Origin: Nematostella vectensis
Taxonomy: Eukaryota; Cnidaria; Anthozoa; Actiniaria; Edwardsiidae
Reading direction: 5' to 3'
DNA: 64,000 nt
Assembly (NCBI RefSeq): GCF_932526225.1
Contig: NC_064034.1
Span: 19,590,927 to 19,654,926 of the forward strand
Of this stretch, positions 28,101 through 36,812 are shown piece after piece. Position 1 is the first letter of the stretch, and each line of letters opens with the position of its first letter. The notes under the pieces were generated by a model, which saw only the letters and a list, made by a program, of their open reading frames with translations, searched no databases and was not told the DNA's origin. The translations under genes were made by a program, and so were the position numbers.

Positions 28101-28938
28101 TTGGATGGTGGTTTGAATTTGGCTTGGTTGTCTCGGACGACTTTTTTGCTTTTTTGAGACATTTGGCAACAATATGTCCTTTCTTTTTACAATAATGGCA
28201 CGTGGCCTCCTTGAAACGACATTTTGACGGGTGGTGATTTTTTCCACAACGATAACACTCTTTATTTTCGCTTTTAGAACGCGGTAAGGGCGAAGAACTG
28301 ACCTTTTTTACAGATGCAGACGTTGAACTTAACGTAGAAGGAGCAGATTGAAGATCGGCCATGTGCTGTGCGGTCGTTTCCATAGACGAAGCAATGTCGT
28401 AAGCTTTTTTGAAAGTTAAGTTCTCTTCTGATAGCAAACGCCTTTGGATTCTTTCATTGTTAATTCCAGACACCAGACGATCACGCAGCATATTTTCCAG
28501 ACTGCCACCAAAATTGCAGTATTCTGCCATGTTTCGTAGAGCCGCTACAAAGTCAGACACGTTCTCCCCGCTCAATCTGAAACGGTTATTGAACTTGTGC
28601 CGTTGCACGCTTTCACTCGGTTTTGGGTTGAAATGGCTCTTTACCAAGGAGCACAAGTCAGCATAAGATTTCTCTCCAGGTTTCGCTGGGGCCAGCAGAT
28701 CAGACATTAATTTGTAGGTTTGTTTCCCTACCGAACTGAGGAGGATTGCACGGCGTATTTTCAAGTCATCGTCAGACGTAGTTACTCCATTTGCTTCAAA
28801 ATAGAAGTTTAGACGCTCGATATACTGTTCCCATGAATCAGAATCTCTGTCGAATTCGTCTATTTTGCCGTAGGTTGCAATTTCCGAAATCCTCGTCGCC
28901 AAAAAATGTAATGTATTTGAGAAAAACCTTAGGATCAA
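25156..28938 (-). CDS. Gag-Pol polyprotein of Ty3/Gypsy (Mag-like) retrotransposon
   Basis: A 1260-residue frame. Gag occupies about residues 1-290, with two CCHC zinc knuckles at 228-240 and 247-260. The aspartic protease is LDTGAS (330-335). Reverse transcriptase has TKLDLSQAY (Asp 554) and VRIDDILI (Asp 616/617, the variant RIDD of YxDD). RNase H has CDASPYGLG, DKEAAA and TDHKPL. Integrase has an HHCC finger (H984, H987, C1017, C1020), then HIDYAGP, VSDNATAF and NGFAERY as the D,D,E triad (about 1048, 1102, 1138). All key residues are present and no stop interrupts the frame. The first Met lies inside the 5' LTR and the frame crosses the primer-binding site, so the true translation start is uncertain. 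Order PR-RT-RH-IN places it in Ty3/Gypsy rather than Copia. Confidence 0.95.
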   Translation of the reverse strand: MILRFFSNTLHFLATRISEIATYGKIDEFDRDSDSWEQYIERLNFYFEANGVTTSDDDLKIRRAILLSSVGKQTYKLMSDLLAPAKPGEKSYADLCSLVKSHFNPKPSESVQRHKFNNRFRLSGENVSDFVAALRNMAEYCNFGGSLENMLRDRLVSGINNERIQRRLLSEENLTFKKAYDIASSMETTAQHMADLQSAPSTLSSTSASVKKVSSSPLPRSKSENKECYRCGKNHHPSKCRFKEATCHYCKKKGHIVAKCLKKAKKSSETTKPNSNHHPKQGKPAIHVLDTDKEIEDEDIYPLFAVSQGNRQNPYVVDVELNGLKVQMELDTGASLSVIGEDIFDQLKNIEGSSLNLQDTKLTLKTYTGETIPVLGKLVVEVKYKDFFEHLPVIVVQGKVPSLFGRDWLQHVKLSWPEIFLVQAVSPDVSDLLKKHENLFKEGLGTIQGVKAKIYVDPQAKPKYFKPRTLEYARRQKVERELDRLLEEGTIRPVQFSEWATPIVPIVKSDESIRICGDFKVTLNQVSKLDNYPIPKTEDLLAQLGGGVQFTKLDLSQAYQQLELDEESKKYTTITTHKGLFEYNRLCYGIASAPGIFQRTMENLLQGIPNVVVRIDDILIAGKTSADHLKSLTEVLSRLDKAGVRLKRSKCIFQAPEVTYLGHRIDKDGIHPLDEKIKAIQESPRPSNLKELQAFLGMLNYYACYIPNITTILSPLHQLLVKDTPWNWSEAHEKSWNQAKSTLHSSQLLVHYSLERELTLVCDASPYGLGCVISHVMDDGTERPISYASRTLSPAEKNYSQLDKEAAAIMFGVRKFHSYLYGRSFTIYTDHKPLLGLLQSTKQIPTSASPRILRWAVFLSGYSYTLVYREGQKNGNADGLSRLPLPNETRNVPVPGDIMFVMNHLEVNTPVKVKDIERWTSKDPILSAVRHQVMSGWPNSNDRIEFKPYSYRKHQLSCQDGCLLWGSRVVIPPQGRVKLLQELHDGHPGMVRMKMLARSYFWWPGLDADIEQKVKDCTSCQSNAKAPSTAPLHPWEWPSRPWSRIHIDYAGPFEGHMFLVIGDAYSKWIEVFKTNSSTAAVTIQKLRECFSVHGLPDIIVSDNATAFIGEEFALFMSENGIKHITSAPKHPASNGFAERYVRTFKETMKKMGGEKENLDTKLSRFLLSYRTTPHATTGKTPGELLMNRKLKTRLDLVNPLSQDTIRTRVEDKQLAQKKQHDNLVPLREFQVNDPVFVKNFSYGPKWLCDSFYWPQQASIF
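28889..28901 (-). other. Primer-binding site, probably tRNA-Ser(GCU)
   Basis: The - strand TGGCGACGAGGAT begins five bases after the 5' LTR. Its complement ATCCTCGTCGCCA matches, from memory, the 3' end of animal tRNA-Ser(GCU) plus CCA. Ser-type primers are known for Mag-like elements. The tRNA identity was not checked against this genome. Confidence 0.7.
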
Positions 28939-29029
28939 AACGAATAAACAGTAATGGCGGACTCTCGTTGTTTATTGCTGTTACCCAGAAAACCTTGCGG
29001 TCATACAAACAGGAATCCCAAACATTACA
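28907..29029 (-). repeat. 5' LTR of the Ty3/Gypsy element
   Basis: 123 bp, TGTAATG...CATTACA, identical by eye to the left LTR. The open gag-pol frame extends back into it. Confidence 0.93.
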
Positions 29030-29186
29030 GTAATAACGATAAACTGTGGGAGCTACAGGTCCATGAAGCGTAACACGTGGAGGTTAGAAAAACCCAGCCT
29101 AACCAGCGACAACGATGAACTTTTTTGCCTCCAGAGCGGGCCTGTTCTTTACCATATAACTCTATATCGATCTACAAAGGCCTGGC

Positions 29187-29343
29187 TAGTTTATTACAAA
29201 TGTGGCCTACCGTATTACAAATGTGGCCGTTATAACAAATGTGGCAGGTTATTATACATGTGGCCTCAATAAGGACAACAGATAACAATAAACAAATGAC
29301 GAATGCCGGCTCGCTACTTTTAAATTAGAATTAAAACAATACA
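29187..29343 (+). promoter_or_regulatory. Type A upstream cassette of GT31 copy 1
   Basis: After AAGGCCTGGCTA the cassette carries four TGTGGC motifs and TAAATTAGAATTAAAACAATA, ending at CAAG|GTGCTCTTTAGG. The same cassette precedes copies 2 and 4. A near copy lies downstream of every gene. From GTGCTCTTTAGGCCAATAAA to the ATG all five copies are alike, including a CCAAT box. Promoter function is inferred from position only. Confidence 0.5.
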
Positions 29344-29415
29344 AGGTGCTCTTTAGGCCAATAAAACCCTCATCTTTGAGGTGGCGTATGCGTTAATCTG
29401 AGCGTTGTTAACGAT

Positions 29416-30513
29416 ATGAAGCCTCAGTTCTTTGTGGTTATATGTGTATTTAAAGTGGCTTCTATCACCTACTTTTACCTGAGTGGTGATTACAGAACGC
29501 AAACATGGCTGAGAGATATACCGTCGCCTGGATTGACAAATGTACTTTCCAATAGGACTAACCACAAGGGGGAACGAGCAGAGAACTCAAACTCGAGTGC
29601 GGATTTTATTAAAAAGATAAAGGTAACGGTTTTTATTGGGATAATCACAGCACCTAAACGTATAGACCGGCGGACAGCTATCAGAGAAACTTGGTTAACA
29701 ACACTCGATCACTACCCGGAGATAGGGATGGGTTTTTTTACGGATGGACTTGGACTAAGTAAGGATGAAACCTTTGACCTGCAACAAGAGCGAGCGAAGT
29801 ATGGCGACGTGGAATTTCTACCCCTAAAAGGTGGAGTGCGATTTACACATCGCTTATTGTGGATGATGTTTTTGGCTCTTGAAAAATATGATTTTAAATT
29901 CATTCTTAAAGCTGACGACGATTATTTTGTTTGTTTGGAGCATTTGAACTTCGATATCCGCTCCAGACTGCAAGAAAAGTTCTTAGTCTGGGGGTGGTTA
30001 CACTGTGAGCGCGGTTCCCAGTGGACTGACGAAGGCCTCATCATATTCGGCCGAGATTTTGTCGATGAAATCGTCAAACGAAATCAAACATTACAGTGCC
30101 ACCCGTTCGGGGACCAAGCAATTGGCTTATGGATAAACGCCCTGGCGCGAGATGGATTAGAAGTGACGTTTTTTGCTGACAACAAAAGGCTGGTTCATTT
30201 AAATTCACTCGATTCAGAACCATACGTAAAAAACAGCGATCTCTGCACAAGGCTGCTGGGGATCCACCAGGCGTACCCTGCACGAATGAGAGAGTACTGG
30301 AGTTTAGTGAAGACAAACTGGTTTCACGTCAGCTTCGCCGAGGTTCCTAGGGAACCTTTTAAGTCTTATTGTCCATATCCAAGAAAGTTTGAATGGAGGT
30401 ACTTTGCGTCATCGTGGCGTCATGAGCCGAGCCCTTGCTGGGGAAGTAAGGACGTTTGGTCGTACTTGGAGAAATTCAAATATTTCTCAGGACGACAAGG
30501 AAGTAGAAAGTGA
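29416..30513 (+). CDS. GT31 beta-1,3-galactosyltransferase-like protein, copy 1
   Basis: 365 residues, no intron. An in-frame TGA about 45 nt upstream supports this ATG. Residues about 4-23 form a hydrophobic signal-anchor, as in Golgi type II glycosyltransferases. RRTAIRETW (85-93) is the conserved GT31 R-x-x-IRxTW motif. FILKADDDYF (162-171) holds the metal-binding DxD. WGWLHCERG and FGDQAIGLW (231-239) follow. The closest family by motif is B3GALT6-like (beta-1,3-galactosyltransferase), which transfers galactose from UDP-Gal in the Golgi lumen; the actual acceptor is unknown. The usual EDV-x-x-G catalytic motif reads GDQAIG here. N-glycosylation sequons are at 46, 59 and 223. AATAAA lies at 30551, 38 nt after the stop. 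Copy-specific residues: K13, T41, H145, L262. Confidence 0.88.
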   Translation: MKPQFFVVICVFKVASITYFYLSGDYRTQTWLRDIPSPGLTNVLSNRTNHKGERAENSNSSADFIKKIKVTVFIGIITAPKRIDRRTAIRETWLTTLDHYPEIGMGFFTDGLGLSKDETFDLQQERAKYGDVEFLPLKGGVRFTHRLLWMMFLALEKYDFKFILKADDDYFVCLEHLNFDIRSRLQEKFLVWGWLHCERGSQWTDEGLIIFGRDFVDEIVKRNQTLQCHPFGDQAIGLWINALARDGLEVTFFADNKRLVHLNSLDSEPYVKNSDLCTRLLGIHQAYPARMREYWSLVKTNWFHVSFAEVPREPFKSYCPYPRKFEWRYFASSWRHEPSPCWGSKDVWSYLEKFKYFSGRQGSRK

Positions 30514-31179
30514 TTTTTTGTTTGCCTGATGCCTTTTAGGGTTTCCGCGAAATAAAAGTAACGATTAAAAATTTTAAGTAAAAACTACAATGGGTATACA
30601 GAGCAAACATCTATTTCTTCCTTCCATCTTTCCGTAAATAAATATTAATGAAAATTCTCGCCCTATTTTGATTAAAAACTAGAACATCTGCTGCTAACAT
30701 AAACATATCGGTACTGTTTATTGTTGGTAAACAATCATTTAACCTGGCTGGACAATGTAGCATAAACTCATTACCAGTACGTCGAATTATTTTAAATCAT
30801 CTTCGAACCGTTCCTTTTATCTCTTTTTTTATGTTCCCATCGACGGAATAAGTTCCAAAGATTCTGATTCTTTATTAAACTGAAGAAGTCCTTTGTATAA
30901 GTTCATTGGGGAGCAGTCATAATTTATTGGGGGGGGGGGGGGAGGTTACAGTGTTGAATATTTTTTCAGCTCAAAATTTGACCCCACCCCCCAATCTAAG
31001 CTCGAAAATACCGACCCTCCCCCAAAAAGGTGACCAAAAAATATGACCCTCCGCCCTTAACTAAAAAAAGGTTTATCCAACAACTTAGGCTCTGCAAACT
31101 TTTATTGGTCTTTGTATAGCACCCTAGCTAATTTATATACAATTAATAAGCCCTAGCTAATTTACCCGCAAATGTGGCC

Positions 31180-31360
31180 TAGCTTATTTATCTACAATTA
31201 ACAGATTAAATAAGCCTTCAAATGTGGCCTACCGTATCACAAATGTGGCCGTTATAAAAAATGTGGCAGTTTATTGCAAATGTGGCCCCAACAAGGACAA
31301 CAGATAAAAATAAACAATGACGAATGCCGGCGCGCTATATTTAAATTAGAACTAAAACAA
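31180..31360 (+). repeat. TGTGGC motif module downstream of GT31 genes
   Basis: Spaced copies of AAATGTGGC followed by GACAACAGATAAAAATAAAC and CGAATGCCGGCGCGC. It recurs at 34316-34515, 37462-37660, 40616-40815 and, truncated, at 43816-43970. It is the source of or sibling to the type A upstream cassette. Confidence 0.8.
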
Positions 31361-31570
31361 TACAAGATTTACACGGGTCATACAATGAGTTGTGCAACAA
31401 TTCTAAGGGTAAATAAACATAAAGATATGTTTGCCTCCAACACTCCCCAAGAAAGACCGTTTCCTACCTCCTACAGTCACAGGGATTAGTAAATGTTTAG
31501 GTGTTATCCCGGACGACTAGATCAAATTTTGTACCAAACTGCCAATGTTACACAAAACATCTTTATATTT

Positions 31571-32015
31571 ATAGATACTTCGTTCTATAAATATACAAAG
31601 ACGGCTTCACAGCGGACCACGGTAGCAGTGACTTAGATTACTTAGAGTTATCATTTGATACTTCGTTCTATAAATATGCAAAGACGGCTTCACAGCGGAC
31701 CGCGGACTGCGGACCACGGTAGCAGTGACTTAGATCAGTTAGATTTATAATTTAATACTTAGTTCTATAAATATGCAAAGACCGCTTCACAGCGGACCGC
31801 GGACTGCGGACCATGGTAGCAGTGACTTAGATCAATTGAATAATTTCGTTAGATGAATCAAAAAGACAGCTTCACTGCGGACTGCGGACCACGGCAGTAA
31901 CGTGGCTCCACAGTGGACGGGTATTCTGAAGTTGCTCCAATCAGTGTTATCGCGGACGACTAGATCAAATTTTGGACCAAACTGACAAGTTGTAAATAAA
32001 AATAATTTTTTAACG
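31571..32015 (+). repeat. ATACTTCGTTCTATAAAT subrepeats and paired CGGACGACTAG blocks
   Basis: Three ~90-100-bp subrepeats with AAGACGGCTTCACAGCGGAC and GTAGCAGTGACTTAGAT. They are bracketed by two copies of GGACGACTAGATCAAATTTT (near 31511 and 31955). The set recurs at 34655-35080, 37800-38285 and 40955-41430. In the 34.9-kb unit the segment between GAATAATTTC and ACAGTGGACGGG is deleted by about 70 bp. These may be fragments of an old LTR-type element, but no coding part is present. Confidence 0.8.
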
Positions 32016-32565
32016 GACAATTAGGGAGATGTTGGACAAAAAATCATATGTGTTACTATCTATCACTAGACGCACTTAAATCTTTAGAATACACTAAAAA
32101 ACCTGATCTTGTATATTTTCTGCCATTAACCTCTGGATTTTGGCGCCTCTATTGACATTGTGAAATAACAATTTATATGGTAATAACGATAAACTGTGGG
32201 AGCTACAGGTCCATGAAGCGTAACACGTGGATGTTAGAAAAACCCAGCCTAACCAGCGACAACGATGAACTTTTTTGCCTCCAGAGCGGGCCTGTTCTTT
32301 ACCATAGAACTCTATATCGATCTACAAAGGCCTGGCTAGTTTATTACAAATGTGGCCTACCGTATTACAAATGTGGCCGTTATAACAAATGTGGCAGGTT
32401 ATTATACATGTGGCCTCAATAAGGACAACAGATAACAATAAACAAATGACGAATGCCGGCTCGCTACTTTTAAATTAGAACTAAAACAATACAAGGTGCT
32501 CTTTAGGCCAATAAAACCCTCATCTTTGAGGTGGCGTATGCGTTAATCTTAGCGTTGTTAACGAT

Positions 32566-33663
32566 ATGAAGCCTCAGTTCTTTGTGGTTATATGTGTATT
32601 TAAAGTGGCTTCTATCACCTACTTTTACCTGAGTGGTGATTACAGAACGCAAACATGGCTGAGAGATATACCGTCGCCTGGATTGAGAAATGTACTTTCC
32701 AATAGGACTAACCACAAGGGGGAACGAGCAGAGAACTCAAACTCGAGTGCGGATTTTATTAAAAAGATAAAGGTAACGGTTTTTATTGGGATAATCACAG
32801 CACCTAAACGTATAGACCGGCGGACAGCTATCAGAGAAACTTGGTTAACAACACTCGATCACTACCCGGAGATAGGGATGGGTTTTTTTACGGATGGACT
32901 TGGACTAAGTAAGGATGAAACCTTTGACCTGCAACAAGAGCGGGCGAAGTATGGCGACGTGGAATTTCTACCCCTAAAAGGTGGAGTGCGATTTACATAT
33001 CGCTTATTGTGGATGATGTTTTTGGCTCTGGAAAAATATGATTTTAAATTCATTCTTAAAGCTGACGACGATTATTTTGTTTGTTTGGAGCATTTGAACT
33101 TCGATATCCGCTCCAGACTGCAAGAAAAGTTCTTAGTCTGGGGGTGGTTACACTGTGAGCGCGGTTCCCAGTGGACTGACGAAGGCCTCATCATATTCGG
33201 CCGAGATTTTGTCGATGAAATCGTCAAACGAAATCAAACATTACAGTGCCACCCGTTTGGGGACCAAGCAATTGGCTTATGGATAAACGCCCTGGCGCGA
33301 GATGGATTAGAAGTGACGTTTTTTGCTGACAACAAAAGGCTGGTTCATATAAATTCACTCGATTCAGAACCATACGTAAAAAACAGCGATCTCTGCACAA
33401 GGCTGCTGGGGATCCACCAGGCGTACCCTGCACGAATGAGAGAGTACTGGAGTTTAGTGAAGACAAACTGGTTTCACGTCAGCTTCGCCGAGGTTCCTAG
33501 GGAACCTTTTAAGTCTTATTGTCCATATCCAAGAAAGTTTGAATGGAGGTACTTTGCGTCATCGTGGCGTCATGAGCCGAGCCCTTGCTGGGGAAGTAAG
33601 GACGTTTGGTCGTACTTGGAGAAATTCAAATATTTCTCAGGACGACAAGGAAGTAGAAAGTGA
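32566..33663 (+). CDS. GT31 beta-1,3-galactosyltransferase-like protein, copy 2
   Basis: 365 residues, with the same domain layout as copy 1: N-terminal signal-anchor, RRTAIRETW (85-93), ADDDYF DxD (166-171) and FGDQAIGLW (231-239). It differs from copy 1 at T41R, H145Y and L262I only. It has a type A upstream cassette. The frame is open and all motifs are kept, so it is probably functional. Golgi glycosyltransferase function is a family inference; donor and acceptor are not determined. Confidence 0.88.
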   Translation: MKPQFFVVICVFKVASITYFYLSGDYRTQTWLRDIPSPGLRNVLSNRTNHKGERAENSNSSADFIKKIKVTVFIGIITAPKRIDRRTAIRETWLTTLDHYPEIGMGFFTDGLGLSKDETFDLQQERAKYGDVEFLPLKGGVRFTYRLLWMMFLALEKYDFKFILKADDDYFVCLEHLNFDIRSRLQEKFLVWGWLHCERGSQWTDEGLIIFGRDFVDEIVKRNQTLQCHPFGDQAIGLWINALARDGLEVTFFADNKRLVHINSLDSEPYVKNSDLCTRLLGIHQAYPARMREYWSLVKTNWFHVSFAEVPREPFKSYCPYPRKFEWRYFASSWRHEPSPCWGSKDVWSYLEKFKYFSGRQGSRK

Positions 33664-35420
33664 TTTTTTGTTTGCCTGATGCCTTTTAGGGTTTCCGCGA
33701 AATAAAAGTAATAATTAAAAACTTTAAGTAAAAACTACAATGGGTATACAGAGCAAACATCTATTTCTTCCTTCCATCTTTCCGTAAATAAATATTAATG
33801 AAAATTCTCGCCCTATTTTGATTATAAACTAGAACATGTGTTGCTAACATAAACACATCGGTACTGTTTATTGTTGGTAAACAATCATTTAACCTGGCTG
33901 GACAATGTAGCATAAACTCATTACCAGAACGTCGAATTATTTTAAATCATCTTCGAACCGTTCCTTTTATCTCTTTTTTTATGTTCCCATCGACGGAATA
34001 AGTTCCAAAGATTCTGATTCTTTATTAAACTGAAGAAGTCCTTTGTATAAGTTCATTGGGGAGCAGTCATAATTTATTGGGGGGGGGGGGGTTACAGTGT
34101 TGAATATTTTTTCAGCTCAAAATTTGACCCCACCCCCCAATCTAAGCTCGAAAATACCGACCCTCCCCCAAAAAGGTGACCAAAAAATATGACCCTCCGC
34201 CCTTAACTAAAAAAAGGTTTATCCAACAACTTAGGCTCTGCAAACTTTTATTGGTCTTTGTATAGCACCCTAGCTAATTTATATACAATTAATAAGCCCT
34301 AGCTAATTTACCCGCAAATGTGGCCTAGCTTATTTATCTACAATTAACAGATTAAATAAGCCTTCAAATGTGGCCTACCGTATCACAAATGTGGCCGTTA
34401 TAAAAAATGTGGCAGTTTATTGCAAATGTGGCCCCAACAAGGACAACAGATAAAAATAAACAATGACGAATGCCGGCGCGCTATATTTAAATTAGAACTA
34501 AAACAATACAAGATTTACACGGGTCATACAATGAGTTGTGCAACAATTCTAAGGGTAAATAAACATAAAGATATGTTTGCCTCCAACACTCCCCAAGAAA
34601 GACCGTTTCCTACCTCCTACAGTCACAGGGATTAGTAAATGTTTAGGTGTTATCCCGGACGACTAGATCAAATTTTGGACCAAACTGCCAATGTTACACA
34701 AAACATCTTTATATTTATAGATACTTCGTTCTATAAATGTACAAAGACGGCTTCACAGCGGACCACGGTAGCAGTGACTTAGATTACTTAGAGTTATCAT
34801 TTGATACTTCGTTCTATAAATATGCAAAGACGGCTTCACAGCGGACCGCGGACTGCGGACCACGGTAGCAGTGACTTAGATCAGTTAGATTTATAATTTA
34901 ATACTTCGTTCTATAAATATGCAAAGACGGCTTCACAGCGGACCGCGGACTGCGGACCATGGTAGCAGTGACTTAGATCAATTGAATAATTTCACAGTGG
35001 ACGGGTATTCTGAAGTTGCTCCAATCAGTGTTATCCGGACGACTAGATCAAATTTTGGACCAAACTGCCAAGTTGTAAATGAAAATAATTTTTTAACGGA
35101 CAATTAGGGAGATGTTGCACAAAAAATCATATGTGTTACTATCTATCACTAGACGCACTTAAATCTTTAGAATACACTAAAATACCTGATCTTGTATATT
35201 TTCTGCCATTAACCACTGGATTTTGGCGCCTCTATTGACATTGTGAAATAACAATTTATATGGTAATAACGATAAACTGTGGGAGCTACAGGTCCATGAA
35301 GCGTAACACGTGGAGGTTAGAAAAACCCAGCCTAACCAGCGACAACGATGAACTTTTTCGCCACCAGAGCGGGCTTGTTCTTACCATATAACTCTATATC
35401 GATCTACAAAGGCCTGGCTA

Positions 35421-35644
35421 AACTAGGCGACATGGCGGCTATAGCCAGGAAAAAATAGGGATTAGATAAGCACCGCATTTAAATAACTGGTATTTCCAAC
35501 ATTCAAAAGAGCCTAGTTACGAAAATGTAAATGCGCGAGGTAGTAGAATCAAGCTTTGGATCGATATTTTTGTGATAGGCGGTAAAAACCTGCTTGAGGT
35601 CAAAGTTTTAGAGGACAGCAAGACGAATTTGAATGAAAGAGTAG
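35421..35644 (+). promoter_or_regulatory. Type B upstream cassette of GT31 copy 3
   Basis: In place of the TGTGGC module this unit has AACTAGGCGACATGGCGGCT, then TAGCCAGGAAAAAATAGGG and onward to GAAAGAGTAG|GTGCTCTTTAG. The same cassette precedes copy 5 (41776-41998). The switch points are sharp: GGCCTGGCTA on the left and AG|GTGCTC on the right. A role in expression is untested. Confidence 0.55.
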
Positions 35645-35714
35645 GTGCTCTTTAGGCCAATAAAACCCTCATCTTTGAGGTGGCGTATGCGTTAATCTGA
35701 GCGTTGTTAACGAT

Positions 35715-36812
35715 ATGAAGCCTCAGTTCTTTGTGGTTATATGTGTATTTGGAGTGGCTTCTATCTCCTTCTTTTACCTGAGTGGTGATTACAGAACGCA
35801 AACATGGCTGAGAGATATACCGTCGCCTGGATTGACAAATGTACTTTCCAATAGGACTAACCACAAGGGGGAACGAGCAGAGAACTCAAACTCGAGTGCG
35901 GATTTTATTAAAAAGATAAAGGTAACGGTTTTTATTGGGATAATCACAGCACCTAAACGTATAGACCGGCGGACAGCTATCAGAGAAACTTGGTTAACAA
36001 CACTCGATCACTACCCGGAGATATGGATGGGTTTTTTTACGGATGGACTTGGACTAAGTAAGGATGAAACCTTTGACCTGCAACAAGAGCGAGCGAAGTA
36101 TGGCGACGTGGAATTTCTACCCCTAAAAGGTGGAGTGCGATTTACATATCGCTTATTGTGGATGATGTTTTTGGCTCTGGAAAAATATGATTTTAAATTC
36201 ATTCTTAAAGCTGACGACGATTATTTTGTTTGTTTGGAGCATTTGAACTTCGATATCCGCTCCAGACTGCAAGAAAAGTTCTTAGTCTGGGGGTGGTTAC
36301 ACTGTGAGCGCGGTTCCCAGTGGACTGACGAAGGCCTCATCATATTCGGCCGAGATTTTGTCGATGAAATCGTCAAACGAAATCAAACATTACAGTGCCA
36401 CCCGTTCGGGGACCAAGCAATTGGCTTATGGATAAACGCCCTGGCGCGAGATGGATTAGAAGTGACGTTTTTTGCTGACAACAAAAGGCTGGTTCATATA
36501 AATTCACTCGATTCAGAACCATACGTAAAAAACAGCGATCTCTGCACAAGGCTGCTGGGGATCCACCAGGCGTACCCTGCACGAATGAGAGAGTACTGGA
36601 GTTTAGTGAAGACAAACTGGTTTCACGTCAGCTTCGCCGAGGTTCCTAGGGAACCTTTTAAGTCTTATTGTCCATATCCAAGAAAGTTTGAATGGAGGTA
36701 CTTTGCGTCATCGTGGCGTCATGAGCCGAGCCCTTGCTGGGGAAGTAAGGACGTTTGGTCGTACTTGGAGAAATTCAAATATTTCTCAGGACGACAAGGA
36801 AGTAGAAAGTGA
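35715..36812 (+). CDS. GT31 beta-1,3-galactosyltransferase-like protein, copy 3
   Basis: 365 residues and an intact frame. Relative to copy 1: K13G and changes in the membrane anchor (VASISFFYL), G104W next to the conserved MGFF strand (PEIWMGFF), H145Y and L262I. The DxD (ADDDYF), RRTAIRETW and GDQAIG motifs are unchanged. It shares the type B upstream cassette and the K13G change with copy 5, suggesting a common lineage for these two 5' ends. Family role as for copy 1. Confidence 0.88.
   Translation: MKPQFFVVICVFGVASISFFYLSGDYRTQTWLRDIPSPGLTNVLSNRTNHKGERAENSNSSADFIKKIKVTVFIGIITAPKRIDRRTAIRETWLTTLDHYPEIWMGFFTDGLGLSKDETFDLQQERAKYGDVEFLPLKGGVRFTYRLLWMMFLALEKYDFKFILKADDDYFVCLEHLNFDIRSRLQEKFLVWGWLHCERGSQWTDEGLIIFGRDFVDEIVKRNQTLQCHPFGDQAIGLWINALARDGLEVTFFADNKRLVHINSLDSEPYVKNSDLCTRLLGIHQAYPARMREYWSLVKTNWFHVSFAEVPREPFKSYCPYPRKFEWRYFASSWRHEPSPCWGSKDVWSYLEKFKYFSGRQGSRK

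Larger units (their letters stand above)
25010..29029 (-). mobile_element. Intact Ty3/Gypsy (Mag-like) LTR retrotransposon
   Basis: This element is 4020 bp with 123-bp LTRs at 25010-25132 and 28907-29029. They begin TGTAATG and end CATTACA and show no difference by eye. It has a 5-bp target duplication, a primer-binding site, a polypurine tract, and one uninterrupted gag-pol frame. Identical LTRs mean a recent insertion. The very short LTR and the fused single frame fit the Mag lineage of Ty3/Gypsy elements. It is inserted in opposite orientation to the surrounding GT31 units, about 390 bp upstream of the first GT31 gene. Confidence 0.95.
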
